From assembly GCF_028368995.1 (NCBI RefSeq), contig NZ_JAQNDL010000002.1, positions 1,937,776 through 2,001,775 of the forward strand: DNA of 64,000 nt, in the 5' to 3' direction. A program made the translations under genes and the position numbers. Below are positions 19,371-30,268 of the stretch, one piece after another (within the stretch, counting starts at the first letter, position 1; the number at the start of each line of letters is the position of its first letter). This stretch comes from Nannocystis bainbridge (GTDB taxonomy: Bacteria > Myxococcota_A > Polyangia > Nannocystales > Nannocystaceae). Below the pieces are notes generated by a model. That model was not told where the DNA came from, ran no database searches, and saw nothing but the letters and a program-made list of their open reading frames with translations.

Positions 19371-21680
19371 GTGCTGCTCTTCGCCCTCACCATCTTTCTC
19401 AGCGCATTCCTCCTGTTCCAGGTCCAGCCTCTGATCGGCAAGATCATCCTGCCCTGGTTCGGCGGCACGCCTGCGGTGTGGACCACGTGCATGCTGTTCT
19501 TTCAGGTGCTGCTGCTGGCCGGTTATGCGTACGCGCACGCCGTGATCGCCCTGCCTGCGCGGCGCCAGGGCCTCGTGCACCTGGCCGTGCTGGTCGCGGC
19601 GGTCCTTGCCGGCGCGCCGACCATCTTCCCGCCCGAAGGTTACAAGCCCGAAGGAGACGGCGTCCCGCTGCTGCAGATCTTGCTCGTGCTGACGGTGAGC
19701 GTCGGTCTGCCGTACTTCGCCCTGTCGACCACCGGCTCGCTGGTCCAGGCGTGGTTCTCGCGGCTGCACCCGTCGCGCTCGCCCTACCCGCTCTACGCCC
19801 TGTCGAACATCGGCTCGCTGCTCGGCCTCCTGACCTTCCCGTTCCTCGTCGAGCCGCGGCTCGGCTCGGTCACCCAGGCCTCGCTGTGGTTCTTCGGCTT
19901 CGTCGGCTTCTGCGTGCTGTGCGGCGTGATCGCGGTCCAGACCACCCGCGCCGGCGCGGCCGAGCCCGCGGCCGCGCGCGAGGCCGATGTCGCCGTGCCC
20001 GCGCCGACCTGGGGTCTGCGGGCCGTGTGGGTCGCGCTCGGGGCCTGCGCCTCGATCATGCTGCTGGCGATGACCAACCAGATGGCGATCGACGTCGCCA
20101 GCGTCCCGTTCCTGTGGGTCATCCCGCTCGCGCTCTACCTGCTGAGCTTCATCCTCTGCTTCTCGTCCGAGCGCTGGTACCCGCGGGTGCTGTTCTACCC
20201 GCTGTTCGTCGGGGCCACCGCGGGTGTCGTCGGCCTCATGCTGGCCGGGGCCGACGCCGGCATCGAACAGCAGGCCCTGGTCTACTGCGCCGCGATCTTC
20301 ATCTACGCCATGGTCTGCCACGGCGAGCTGTACCGTCTGCGCCCGCACCCGCGTCACCTCACCGCCTTTTACCTGGCGCTCTCGGTCGGCGGCGCGCTCG
20401 GCGGGGTGTTCGTCGGCGCGATCGCCCCGCTGGTGTTCTCCGCCTATTACGAGCTGCACATCGGCCTCGTCGCCACCTCGCTGCTGGTCCTGCACGCGTT
20501 CCGCCGCGACCAGCGGCTGGGGCTGCGCGGCCGCCCGGTCGCCGCCATCGTGCTCGTCGGCGCCGCCGCCGTCGCCTACGCCCTGTGGCGGGTCCGGACC
20601 GACAGCCCCGACTCGTTCCGCTACATCGGCCCGCTCGCCGGCGCCCTGCTGTGCATGCTGCTGTTCGGGTTCCTGTGGAGCCTGCGCGTTCGCACAGGTC
20701 TTTCCGACCCTGTCCCTCAGGACAGCCCGGCCGGCCCGCGCTGGATCGACGACGGCGCCCGCATCAACCACGGCCGGGCCCGCCTGGCCTGGCTGCTGCC
20801 GCTCGCCGCCATCGTCCTGCTCGCCGTCAACCTCGGCATCGAGGCCCGCTACCGCACCAGCGAGGCGTTGACGATCGAGCGCGGCTTCTTCGGCGTGCTG
20901 CGGGTCGCCGATCGCTACACCCACGATCCGCTGCTGGCCCGGCGGATCCTGTTCCACGGCGCCATCAACCACGGCTTCCAGTTCCGCGACCGCGAGCGCC
21001 AGATGTGGCACAACTCGTACTTCGCCGAGGAGAGCGGGATCGGCACCGCGCTGACGCGCCACCCCAAGCGCAAGCGCGGCGAGCCGCTCAAGATCGGCCT
21101 CCTCGGCCTCGGCTCCGGCACCCTGCTGACCTACGGCCGCCCGGGCGACACCATCCGGATCTACGAGATCGATCCCGAGGTCGAGCCGCTCAGCCGCGAG
21201 TACTTCACCTACTTCGAGCGCACCGAGGCAAAAGCCGAGGTCGTGCTCGGCGACGGCCGCCTCTCGCTCGAGCGCGAGCCCGATCAGGCCTACGACGTCC
21301 TGATCCTCGACGCCTTCAGCAGCGACGCCATCCCGATGCACCTGCTGACCCGTGAGGCGTTCGTGACGTACTTCCGCCACCTCGCGCCCGACGGCGTCCT
21401 CGCCGCCAACATGAGCAACCGCCACGTCGACATCCGCCCGGTGCTCAAGCAGCTGGCCCAGCATTTCGCGTGGGAGTTCGTGTGGATCGAGAACCACAGC
21501 GACGAACCCCGCGGCGTCTATGCGGCCGACTGGGGCCTGCTCACCCGCGACCAGGCGTTCCTCGCCGACCCGCTGGTCGAGATGCGCAAGGGCGACACCA
21601 GCGGCGTCTCGACCGACCTCCGCATGTGGACCGACGATTACAGCAACCTGTTCGCGGTCCTCAAGTGGTTCCACGGTTAG
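19371..21680 (+). CDS. Fused membrane transporter-like / spermidine synthase-like protein
   Basis: A 769-residue protein starting at GTG. The N-terminal half has about ten to twelve hydrophobic segments (LLFALTIFLSAFLLFQVQPLIGKIILPWFGG at the start). The C-terminal third is a Rossmann domain of the spermidine synthase type: KIGLLGLGSGTLLTYG is the nucleotide loop, RIYEIDPEVEPLS the acidic strand end, and VLILDAFSSDAIPMHLLT the catalytic-side loop. Membrane-fused synthase homologues are common, but polyamine synthesis has seldom been shown for them, so the reaction is unknown. The region at 20693-20726 between the halves carries ACAGG/CCTGTCC palindromes encoding a Ser/Pro linker. Confidence 0.85.
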   Translation: MLLFALTIFLSAFLLFQVQPLIGKIILPWFGGTPAVWTTCMLFFQVLLLAGYAYAHAVIALPARRQGLVHLAVLVAAVLAGAPTIFPPEGYKPEGDGVPLLQILLVLTVSVGLPYFALSTTGSLVQAWFSRLHPSRSPYPLYALSNIGSLLGLLTFPFLVEPRLGSVTQASLWFFGFVGFCVLCGVIAVQTTRAGAAEPAAAREADVAVPAPTWGLRAVWVALGACASIMLLAMTNQMAIDVASVPFLWVIPLALYLLSFILCFSSERWYPRVLFYPLFVGATAGVVGLMLAGADAGIEQQALVYCAAIFIYAMVCHGELYRLRPHPRHLTAFYLALSVGGALGGVFVGAIAPLVFSAYYELHIGLVATSLLVLHAFRRDQRLGLRGRPVAAIVLVGAAAVAYALWRVRTDSPDSFRYIGPLAGALLCMLLFGFLWSLRVRTGLSDPVPQDSPAGPRWIDDGARINHGRARLAWLLPLAAIVLLAVNLGIEARYRTSEALTIERGFFGVLRVADRYTHDPLLARRILFHGAINHGFQFRDRERQMWHNSYFAEESGIGTALTRHPKRKRGEPLKIGLLGLGSGTLLTYGRPGDTIRIYEIDPEVEPLSREYFTYFERTEAKAEVVLGDGRLSLEREPDQAYDVLILDAFSSDAIPMHLLTREAFVTYFRHLAPDGVLAANMSNRHVDIRPVLKQLAQHFAWEFVWIENHSDEPRGVYAADWGLLTRDQAFLADPLVEMRKGDTSGVSTDLRMWTDDYSNLFAVLKWFHG

Positions 21681-21713
21681 CGGCGCGACGCCGTGAAGAC
21701 GGGTGGCCCATGG

Positions 21714-21878
21714 TGCGGTGATTCGCGCCGCACGTGTTCGCTACTCCCGGAGCCGCGCACGCGGGCGAACCGTGTGCGGTGATTCACGCCACCCGGCCCG
21801 GACGCGCATCGAGCCGCAGCGAACACGGGCGACCCGGGTGCGGTGATTCGTGTCGCACCCGCTGCGGTGATTCGCGTC
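21714..21878. repeat. Four copies of TGCGGTGATTCGYGYC
   Basis: Near-identical 16-bp units begin at 21714, 21775, 21839 and 21863. The first two are the heads of a degenerate unit of about 62 bp. The motif GTGATTCGCG also appears inside the palindrome arrays near 38333 and 40079, so it is a separate interspersed element. It lies between the MFS/spermidine-synthase-like gene and the convergent small Cys-rich gene. Confidence 0.7.
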
Positions 21879-21943
21879 ATGACCCCGAGCCCGTTCTTGT
21901 CCGCCGGAAGCGCGAGCCGGGGCTCCGCGCCGCCGTGAGGCCG

Positions 21944-22225
21944 CTACGCGCAGCGACCGCCGCAGAACTCGTCCGCCTGGCCGACGCACGTCGCGTCCCA
22001 CCGCGAATCGCAGCAATACGCGTCGCGCTCGCACACGCACGCCACCACCTCCGCGTCGTCGCACGCCGGCTGCTGCGACACCTCGCAGCACGGCTGATCG
22101 CCGACCGGCAGCTCGTCCGCCTCGTCCGGATCGACCGTCGGTCCCATACCGGGATCACAGTCTTGCACGAACGGGATCGCTAACGCGAGGGTCCCGACGA
22201 GGCTCCCCAACTGATTCCATGGCAT
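21944..22225 (-). CDS. Small exported Cys-rich protein
   Basis: A 93-residue protein with an N-terminal hydrophobic segment (LGSLVGTLALAIPFVQDC), an acidic stretch, and a compact Cys module. The module pattern is PCCEVSQQPACDDAEVVACVC, then RDAYCCDSRWDATCVGQADEFCGGRC. The paired CC and the W-D-x-x-C signature recur in myxobacterial surface proteins as I know them. Eleven or more Cys in about 50 residues imply a disulfide-bonded extracytoplasmic knob. The function is unknown. The start was set at the ATG in front of the hydrophobic segment. Confidence 0.65.
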   Translation of the reverse strand: MPWNQLGSLVGTLALAIPFVQDCDPGMGPTVDPDEADELPVGDQPCCEVSQQPACDDAEVVACVCERDAYCCDSRWDATCVGQADEFCGGRCA

Positions 22226-22438
22226 CGCATTCCTCGTTTCCGGCCGCGCGCACGGCTCGCGCGGCGCACCGTCGGCGGAATTGTGGGCCCGGCGAACAGC
22301 GAAGCAATCGCGGCGCTTGCGGCGGGCCACAGCGCCCGCGGTCGCCCGCGCACCAGCCGGCGCGCGTGAGCCCGGGGCGCCCGTGCGGCCCACGACGGCG
22401 CGCCCCGCCAGGCCCCGCGCGGCGTTACACTGCCGCGC

Positions 22439-23071
22439 ATGATCGCCCCCCTCGTCGCCCGCGGCCTGACCAAGCGCTACGGCACGACCTGTCTGTTCGA
22501 GCACCTCGACCTCGACCTCGAGGCTGGCGAGGTCCTCGTGCTCGTCGGCCCCAACGGGGCAGGCAAGTCGACCCTCATCGGCTGTCTCACCGGCGGCGTC
22601 GTGCCCGACGCCGGCAGCGTCGTGCTCGGCGGCCACGACCTGCGCAGCGCCCCGCTGGCGGCCCGCGCCGCCCTGCGCTTCCTGCCGCAGGAGGTCGAGG
22701 TCCCGCAGGGCCTCACCGGCCGCGAGCTCGTCGAGTTCTACGCCGGGGTGTTCGGCGAACCGCTCGGCCGCGAGCGCGCCATCGCCCTCGCCGACCTCGG
22801 CCCCGCGATCGACCACCTCGCCACCACCTACAGCCTCGGCATGCGCAAGCGCCTCGTCGCCGCCGCGCTCACCCTCGGCGAGGGCGTCCTGTACGTCCTC
22901 GACGAGCCGTTCGCCGGCCTCGACCGCCAGGCCCGCGCCGCCCTGATCGCCGCCCTCGTGGCCGCCCGCGCCGCCGGCGTCGCCCTCGTGCTGTCCGCCC
23001 ACGACCCCGAGGACATCGCCGCCCTCGGCGGCGCCCGCGTGCTCGAGCTCGGCCGCCCGATCGCGGCATGA
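22439..23071 (+). CDS. ABC transporter ATP-binding protein
   Basis: A 210-residue nucleotide-binding domain. It has Walker A GPNGAGKST (about 39-47), a Q-loop near LPQE (about 82), a degenerate signature YSLGMRKRLV in place of LSGGQ, Walker B VLYVLDEP, D-loop AGLD and H-loop SAHD. The altered signature is typical of CcmA- or NatA-like exporters. No permease gene is adjacent: the neighbours are a Cys-rich protein gene on one side and an alpha/beta hydrolase on the other. The partner permease must be elsewhere, or the protein may have another ATPase role. The start is ATG 22439. Confidence 0.9.
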   Translation: MIAPLVARGLTKRYGTTCLFEHLDLDLEAGEVLVLVGPNGAGKSTLIGCLTGGVVPDAGSVVLGGHDLRSAPLAARAALRFLPQEVEVPQGLTGRELVEFYAGVFGEPLGRERAIALADLGPAIDHLATTYSLGMRKRLVAAALTLGEGVLYVLDEPFAGLDRQARAALIAALVAARAAGVALVLSAHDPEDIAALGGARVLELGRPIAA

Positions 23072-23077
23072 GTCGAT

Positions 23078-23182
23078 CCTGTCCATTCGGGCATGCCCGC
23101 GCGGACATGCCCTTTCGGACATGGTCTTGAAAACCTGTCCCTTCGAGCATCCTTCGACCATCTGTCCCTTCGGCCATCCTTC
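23078..23182. repeat. Mixed CCTGTCC and CATGCCC palindrome array
   Basis: Units CCTGTCC-ATTC-GGGCATGCCC, GCGGACATGCCC, TCGGACATGG, CCTGTCC-CTTC-GAGCATCC and CTGTCC-CTTC-GGCCATCC run at a period of 14-18 bp between the ABC ATPase and hydrolase genes. Both flavours alternate in one array, which shows they are one family. Confidence 0.85.
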
Positions 23183-23274
23183 GAGCGCCCTCGAGCCGGC
23201 CTCCGCTCCGCCGCCCGCCCCGGCTCTCGCCTGGCCATCCGCGCCTCCCACCTCACTCCCCGGTTTAAACCCTC

Positions 23275-24075
23275 GTGCCGCACCTCCACGCCGACCGCGC
23301 CGTCACCTTCTACCGCCACGCCGGCAGCGGCCCTGCGCTGCTCCTCTTGCACGCCGGCGCCAGCAGCGGCGTCCAGTGGGAGCGGGTCCTCGCCGCCCTC
23401 GCGCCGCGCTGGGAGGTCGTCGCCCCCGACCTCTACGGCCACGGCCACACACCTTGCCCCGAGGACATGTCCCCCGGGACCTTGCTCGAGCGCCAGGTCG
23501 CCGTCCTGCTCGCCTTGCTCGACACCCTCGGCGGTCCCGCCCGCGCCGTCGGCCACTCCTACGGCGCCGTCCTGGCCCTGAGCCTGGCCGCGGCTGCGCC
23601 CGCGCGCGTGCGTGACCTCGTGCTCGTCGAGCCGGTCGCGTTCGGCCTGCTGCCTGACGACGACCCCGCGCTCGCGCCCGTGCACGCGGTCGAGGCCGCG
23701 TGCCGCGAGCGCGTCCTCGCCGGCGACCCGGCCGGCGCCACCCGCCATTTCCTCGATTTCTGGAGCGACCCCGAGCTGTGGGACTTCCTGCCCGACGCCG
23801 ACCGCCAGGCCATCGTCGCCGGCGCCCGCGAGCGCCACTTCATCGGCGGCCCGGCAGTGTTCGGCGCCCCCTTCGCCGCCGCCGACCTCGCGCGGATCTC
23901 GTGCCCGATCCGCCTCGTCACCGGCGACGACGGGCCCGAGGCCCCGCGCGCCGTCGCCGGGCGGCTCGCCACCCTCCTCCCGCAGGCCGAGCCGATCACC
24001 GTCGCCGGCGCCGGCCACATGCTGCCGCTCACGCACCACCGCGCGTTCCTCCGCCTGGTCGAGTCGATGCCCTGA
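23275..24075 (+). CDS. Alpha/beta hydrolase
   Basis: A 266-residue alpha/beta-hydrolase-fold protein starting at GTG. It has the oxyanion region LLLLHAGASSG (about 23-33), the nucleophile elbow GHSYG (about 93-97, Ser nucleophile), a candidate acid Asp in LVTGDDGPE (about 224) and the catalytic His in GAGHMLPL (about 248). Such enzymes hydrolyse esters, lactones or other acyl bonds; the substrate is not evident. A GGACATGTCC palindrome (23463-23472) lies in frame in the loop PEDMSPGT before the nucleophile helix, apparently tolerated in a surface loop. Confidence 0.88.
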   Translation: MPHLHADRAVTFYRHAGSGPALLLLHAGASSGVQWERVLAALAPRWEVVAPDLYGHGHTPCPEDMSPGTLLERQVAVLLALLDTLGGPARAVGHSYGAVLALSLAAAAPARVRDLVLVEPVAFGLLPDDDPALAPVHAVEAACRERVLAGDPAGATRHFLDFWSDPELWDFLPDADRQAIVAGARERHFIGGPAVFGAPFAAADLARISCPIRLVTGDDGPEAPRAVAGRLATLLPQAEPITVAGAGHMLPLTHHRAFLRLVESMP

Positions 24076-24118
24076 CGTCTCCGCCTGTGGGTCGAGCGGT
24101 CGCCGACGCCGACCCGAC

Positions 24119-24148
24119 GCTGCCGCTCACGCACCACGGCGCGTTCCT
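24119..24148. repeat. Partial duplicate of the 3' end of the hydrolase gene
   Basis: A 30-bp segment that matches 24021-24050 in the alpha/beta hydrolase gene at 29 of 30 bases, 98 bp further on and just past the stop codon. A nearby CTCCGCCTG segment also echoes the gene end. It looks like a short tandem duplication followed by drift. The remaining intergenic DNA to 24301 shows nothing else. Confidence 0.75.
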
Positions 24149-24301
24149 TCGAGCTCCGCGCGCGCTCGTTCCGGACATCGCCGTCGCGCTCCCGTCGCGC
24201 GCCTGCGCGCCGGCAATCCACGCACACCCCTTCGCCTCACTCGCGGGCCTCCACCGGCCTCGACAGCCGCGGTTACCATGCCGGGCTTCGGAGGGTTTGA
24301 C

Positions 24302-25819
24302 ATGAATTTCGCTACCTCGCGGCCGCCCATCGCGGCCGCGTTCCTCGTGCTCGCGGCTTGCGGTGACGACGGCCGCGCCACCGCCACCGACGTCACGACC
24401 GCCAACGCGACCGCGACCACCACCATGACCACCGGCGCCACCCCGACCAGCACGGGCGAGCCCGACACCGGCACCGACAGCGCGAGCGACACCGCCGCGC
24501 CGACCGGCACCACCACCGTCGATCCCCCCACGAGCACCACCGGCACTACCGAGCCGGCGCAGACCACCAGCACCACCGCGGCCGGCTGCGGCGCCTGCGC
24601 TCAGCCCAACCAGCTGTGCGTCGACGACGTGTGCGTGACCTCGTGCCAGGGCCAGGGACCGGACGCCTGTCCCGAAGGCCAGGTGTGCGACATCATCAGC
24701 GGCGAGTGCCACGCAGAGAGCGACCCGTGCACCCTCGCCGGCCTCGAGACCACCTGCGCCGACCTGTCCTGTGGGCCAGGTAGCACCTGCGACGGCGTCG
24801 GCGCCTGCGTCCCGGTGGCCCCCTGCGCCGACGTCGCCTGCACCGACGACGGCCACTGCTGGGGCACCCTGTGCGGCTGCGAGCGCGTGGTCGAGTGTCA
24901 GGAGCCGACCGCCGAGCAGCTCAACGGCCCGTTCTCGACCGAGATCGGCGGCATCGACTTCGCCGACGACTGCAACGCCTGGATGGTCACCCTGCGCAGC
25001 GGCCCCGACTACGTGCGCCGCCTCAAGCCCGACGGCGAGCTGACCCAATGGACAGGTGTGGCCAACCTCAACATGGGCGAGGTCAAGGTGCTGCGCCGCC
25101 TCACCGTCCCGCAGCTGACCCACGTGCCGCCGCTGGCCGCCGGTCCCAACCGCCCGACCCCGGTCGAGGGCCTCGGCGAGGTCGCCATCACCTACACCTG
25201 CTGCGCCCAGTGCGGCTGTCAGGCCGACCCGCCGCAGGGCGTGGCCCGGCTCGACGAGGCCAACATGAACTCGCCGCTGCCGATCGTCATCGTCGCCCAG
25301 GTGACCCAGGGCGACGGCCCGTTCGGCAGCACCGCCGCCGACGCCGGCCCGCACGGCCTCGCGTGGGGCGAGGACCGCGTGCTCTACGTCGGCAACAGCA
25401 CGATGAACGGCGAGTACAACGACGCCGACCTCGACGCCGCCACCCAGGACGTGGTGTTCACGTTCGACGCCCGCGTCACCGCCAGCGCCCCCGTCAGCCC
25501 GGTCCACCTGCTGGTCGCCCTCGACGGCGGCACCGTCTACCGCTTCAACGCCCAGACCAAGCAGGCCGAGTTCGTCGTCGACCTGATGGCCGACGTCACC
25601 AGCCTCGCCCACGACGCCTTCACCGGCCACGTCTACGCCGGCCTCGGCGACCTCGAGGTGGTCCGGATCGCCCCGTTCACCGGTGAAGTCGAGCCGTTCC
25701 AGACCATGCCCGGCGTCGGCCGCGTCGCGGTCAGCCCGAGCGGCAAGCTGTGGTACACGCCGGTGAAGTCCCTCGCCGACCTGCCGCTGCAATCGTGGGA
25801 CCTGCCGATGGCGTTCTGA
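24302..25819 (+). CDS. Cys-rich lipoprotein with beta-propeller-like domain
   Basis: A 505-residue lipoprotein (FLVLAAC lipobox) with a Thr/Pro/Ser/Asp linker (about 25-95). A Cys-rich module spans about 97-200, with repeats such as CGACAQPNQLCVDDVCVTSC, CPEGQVCDIISGEC and CGPGSTCDGVGACVPV. The C-terminal domain appears propeller-like (SMP-30/NHL-like strands LAWGEDRVLYVGNSTMNG, LVALDGGTVYRFNAQTKQAEFV, VAVSPSGKLWYTPV). The ATG at 24302 has GGAGGG a few bases upstream. Two exact CCTGTCC-N4-GGCCAGG motifs (24666-24683 and 24763-24780) lie inside the Cys module, which suggests the module was shaped by, or recruits, this repeat. Ligand and function are unknown. Confidence 0.8.
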   Translation: MNFATSRPPIAAAFLVLAACGDDGRATATDVTTANATATTTMTTGATPTSTGEPDTGTDSASDTAAPTGTTTVDPPTSTTGTTEPAQTTSTTAAGCGACAQPNQLCVDDVCVTSCQGQGPDACPEGQVCDIISGECHAESDPCTLAGLETTCADLSCGPGSTCDGVGACVPVAPCADVACTDDGHCWGTLCGCERVVECQEPTAEQLNGPFSTEIGGIDFADDCNAWMVTLRSGPDYVRRLKPDGELTQWTGVANLNMGEVKVLRRLTVPQLTHVPPLAAGPNRPTPVEGLGEVAITYTCCAQCGCQADPPQGVARLDEANMNSPLPIVIVAQVTQGDGPFGSTAADAGPHGLAWGEDRVLYVGNSTMNGEYNDADLDAATQDVVFTFDARVTASAPVSPVHLLVALDGGTVYRFNAQTKQAEFVVDLMADVTSLAHDAFTGHVYAGLGDLEVVRIAPFTGEVEPFQTMPGVGRVAVSPSGKLWYTPVKSLADLPLQSWDLPMAF

Positions 25820-25894
25820 GGCCCCGGCGATGCCGCGCGCGTCCGCGATCTGCCGCTCGCTCGCCGATCGGCGCGAGGCCGCCGAGGTGCGCCG

Positions 25895-28954
<3,060 letters not shown>

Positions 28955-28957
28955 CTG

Positions 28958-29000
28958 TTGGATCGCCGTGGGATGGCAGCGCCGCGGCGCCGACTATCCT
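28958..29000 (+). promoter_or_regulatory. Conserved upstream block of the graspetide precursor
   Basis: A 43-bp block that starts TTGGATCG, continues CGTGGG-N3-GCAGCG, and ends CTATCCT. It closely matches the block at 34101-34143 before another gene. The 36-bp distance from TTGGATC to CTATCCT is identical in both. CTATCCT could be a -10-like element, with TGGCAG about 15 bp before it as the weak -35, and the TTGGATCG-CGTGGG part as an activator site. The precursor ATG lies 48 bp downstream. Function is inferred from duplication. Confidence 0.6.
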
Positions 29001-29048
29001 GCCTCGACTCGACGCATCCGCGCTCGAGCTCACGAAAGCAGGTAGAGG

Positions 29049-29261
29049 ATGTCCAAGAAGTTGATCGATCTGCAAAGCGAAGGGGCCGACGTGCCCTTCT
29101 TCGCCCATCTCCTCAGCAGCCAGGCCGACCCGGCCACGCCCGCGGCCGGCGGCGGCGGCGGCACCAAGCCGGCGCCCACCTATCATTGCCTCGACTCCGA
29201 ATGCACCAAGAAGTATCCGAGCGACGGTGACGAGCCGACCAGCACGCTCTGGGACAAGTGA
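29049..29261 (+). CDS. mdnA: Microviridin-type graspetide precursor peptide
   Basis: A 70-residue peptide, ATG preceded by a purine-rich GGTAGAGG. The leader contains PFFAHLLSSQ (residues 16-25), close to the PFFARFLE helix that microviridin ligases bind. A five-Gly linker (34-38) follows. The core TKKYPSDGDE (53-62) matches the TxKYPSD(W)EE consensus. By homology, T53-D59 and S58-D61 would form lactones and K55-E62 a lactam. Unusual points: Gly60 replaces the common Trp, Cys47 and Cys52 flank the core start, and a tail PTSTLWDK follows the ring residues. Microviridins are serine-protease inhibitors. The gene is followed by two ATP-grasp ligases and an exporter. No acetyltransferase (MdnD) gene is in the cluster. 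Confidence 0.92.
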   Translation: MSKKLIDLQSEGADVPFFAHLLSSQADPATPAAGGGGGTKPAPTYHCLDSECTKKYPSDGDEPTSTLWDK

Positions 29262-29290
29262 TCGCCGACCCGCGGACGGCCAGGTGAAGC

Positions 29291-30268
29291 ATGAAGGGCG
29301 AGCGTTGCGTGCTGTTACTGTCACACAGCGCCGAACCGCTGTGCACCGACGCCGTCGCGGGTGCCCTCGCGCGCCGCGGCGCGCGGGCCGTGCGGCTCGA
29401 CACCGATGATTTCCCGGCCGCGCTGGCGCTGCGCGGCGAGCTCGGGTTCCCCGGCGCGCGCGGGCTCGTGCTCGACGATCGGCCGCTCGTCGCCGACTCG
29501 GTGTGGCTGTGGCGGGTCTGGCCGGCCCGGCTCGATCCGCGCCTGCCCGCCGAACACCACGAGGCCGCCCAGCGCGAGAGCTTCGCCGCCCTGCGCGGCC
29601 TGCTGGACCTCTTGCCCGGCGTCCCCTGGATCGATGCGCTCGACGCCGGTCGCGCGGCCGACGACAAGGCCCGCCAACTCCGCCTCGCCTGCGACCTCGG
29701 CCTCACGATCCCTCCGACTCTGATCACCGCCGAACCCGCGGCCGTGCGCGAGTTCTTCGCCGCGCACGCCGGCCAGGTCGTCGCCAAGCTGCAGACGCCG
29801 CTGCGCCAGACGATGCGCGGCGGCGGCCTGCCGACCCGCCTGCTGCGGCGCGACGACCTCGAGGCGCTCGCCGGCCTCCGTCACTGTCCGATGATCTTCC
29901 AACGATATGTCCCGAAGGCCATGGAGCTGCGGATCGCCTGGGTCGACGGCCGGGCCCTCTGCGGCGCGCTCGACGGCGCCCGCTGCGGCGTCGACTGGCG
30001 CTACGAGTGCAGCGCGGACTGGCAGTCCCACGCCTTGCCCGAGCCGGTCCACCTGCGCCTGGCCGCGCTCATGGCCCGGCTCGGCCTGCGCCAGGGGGCC
30101 ATCGACATGATCGTCACCCCGGCCGGCGACTACGTGTTCCTCGAGGTCAACCCCACCGGCGAATGGATGATGCTGGAGAAAGAGCTCGGCCTGCCGATCA
30201 GCGAGGCGCTGGCCCAGGCTCTGCTCCGGCTGGCGAATGATTCACAGCGAGAGGCATGCAAGCCATGA
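29291..30268 (+). CDS. mdnB: ATP-grasp graspetide ligase, MdnB/MvdC-like
   Basis: A 325-residue ATP-grasp ligase. Key parts are DTDDFPAALALRGELGF near the N-terminus, VVAKLQTPLRQ as the ATP-binding Lys strand, MIFQRYVPKAMELRIAWVDG as the conserved family strand, and the metal/ATP C-terminal motif FLEVNPTGEWMMLEKELGLPISEAL. The ending with GEW..LE followed by a short helix resembles the lactam-forming partner MdnB/MvdC; assignment between the two ligases is by similarity from memory. The enzymes activate Asp/Glu side chains with ATP to form ester or amide bonds. Start ATG 29291 is 29 bp after the precursor. Its last 4 bases overlap the next gene (ATGA). The codons for RYVPKAM carry an ATGTCC-CGAA-GGCCAT motif (29907-29922). 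Confidence 0.88.
   Translation: MKGERCVLLLSHSAEPLCTDAVAGALARRGARAVRLDTDDFPAALALRGELGFPGARGLVLDDRPLVADSVWLWRVWPARLDPRLPAEHHEAAQRESFAALRGLLDLLPGVPWIDALDAGRAADDKARQLRLACDLGLTIPPTLITAEPAAVREFFAAHAGQVVAKLQTPLRQTMRGGGLPTRLLRRDDLEALAGLRHCPMIFQRYVPKAMELRIAWVDGRALCGALDGARCGVDWRYECSADWQSHALPEPVHLRLAALMARLGLRQGAIDMIVTPAGDYVFLEVNPTGEWMMLEKELGLPISEALAQALLRLANDSQREACKP

Noticed and set aside
19173..21674. Minus-strand open frame of 833 codons
   Set aside because: Antisense of the MFS/spermidine-synthase-like gene; composition is Gln/Asp/Arg-rich without motifs.
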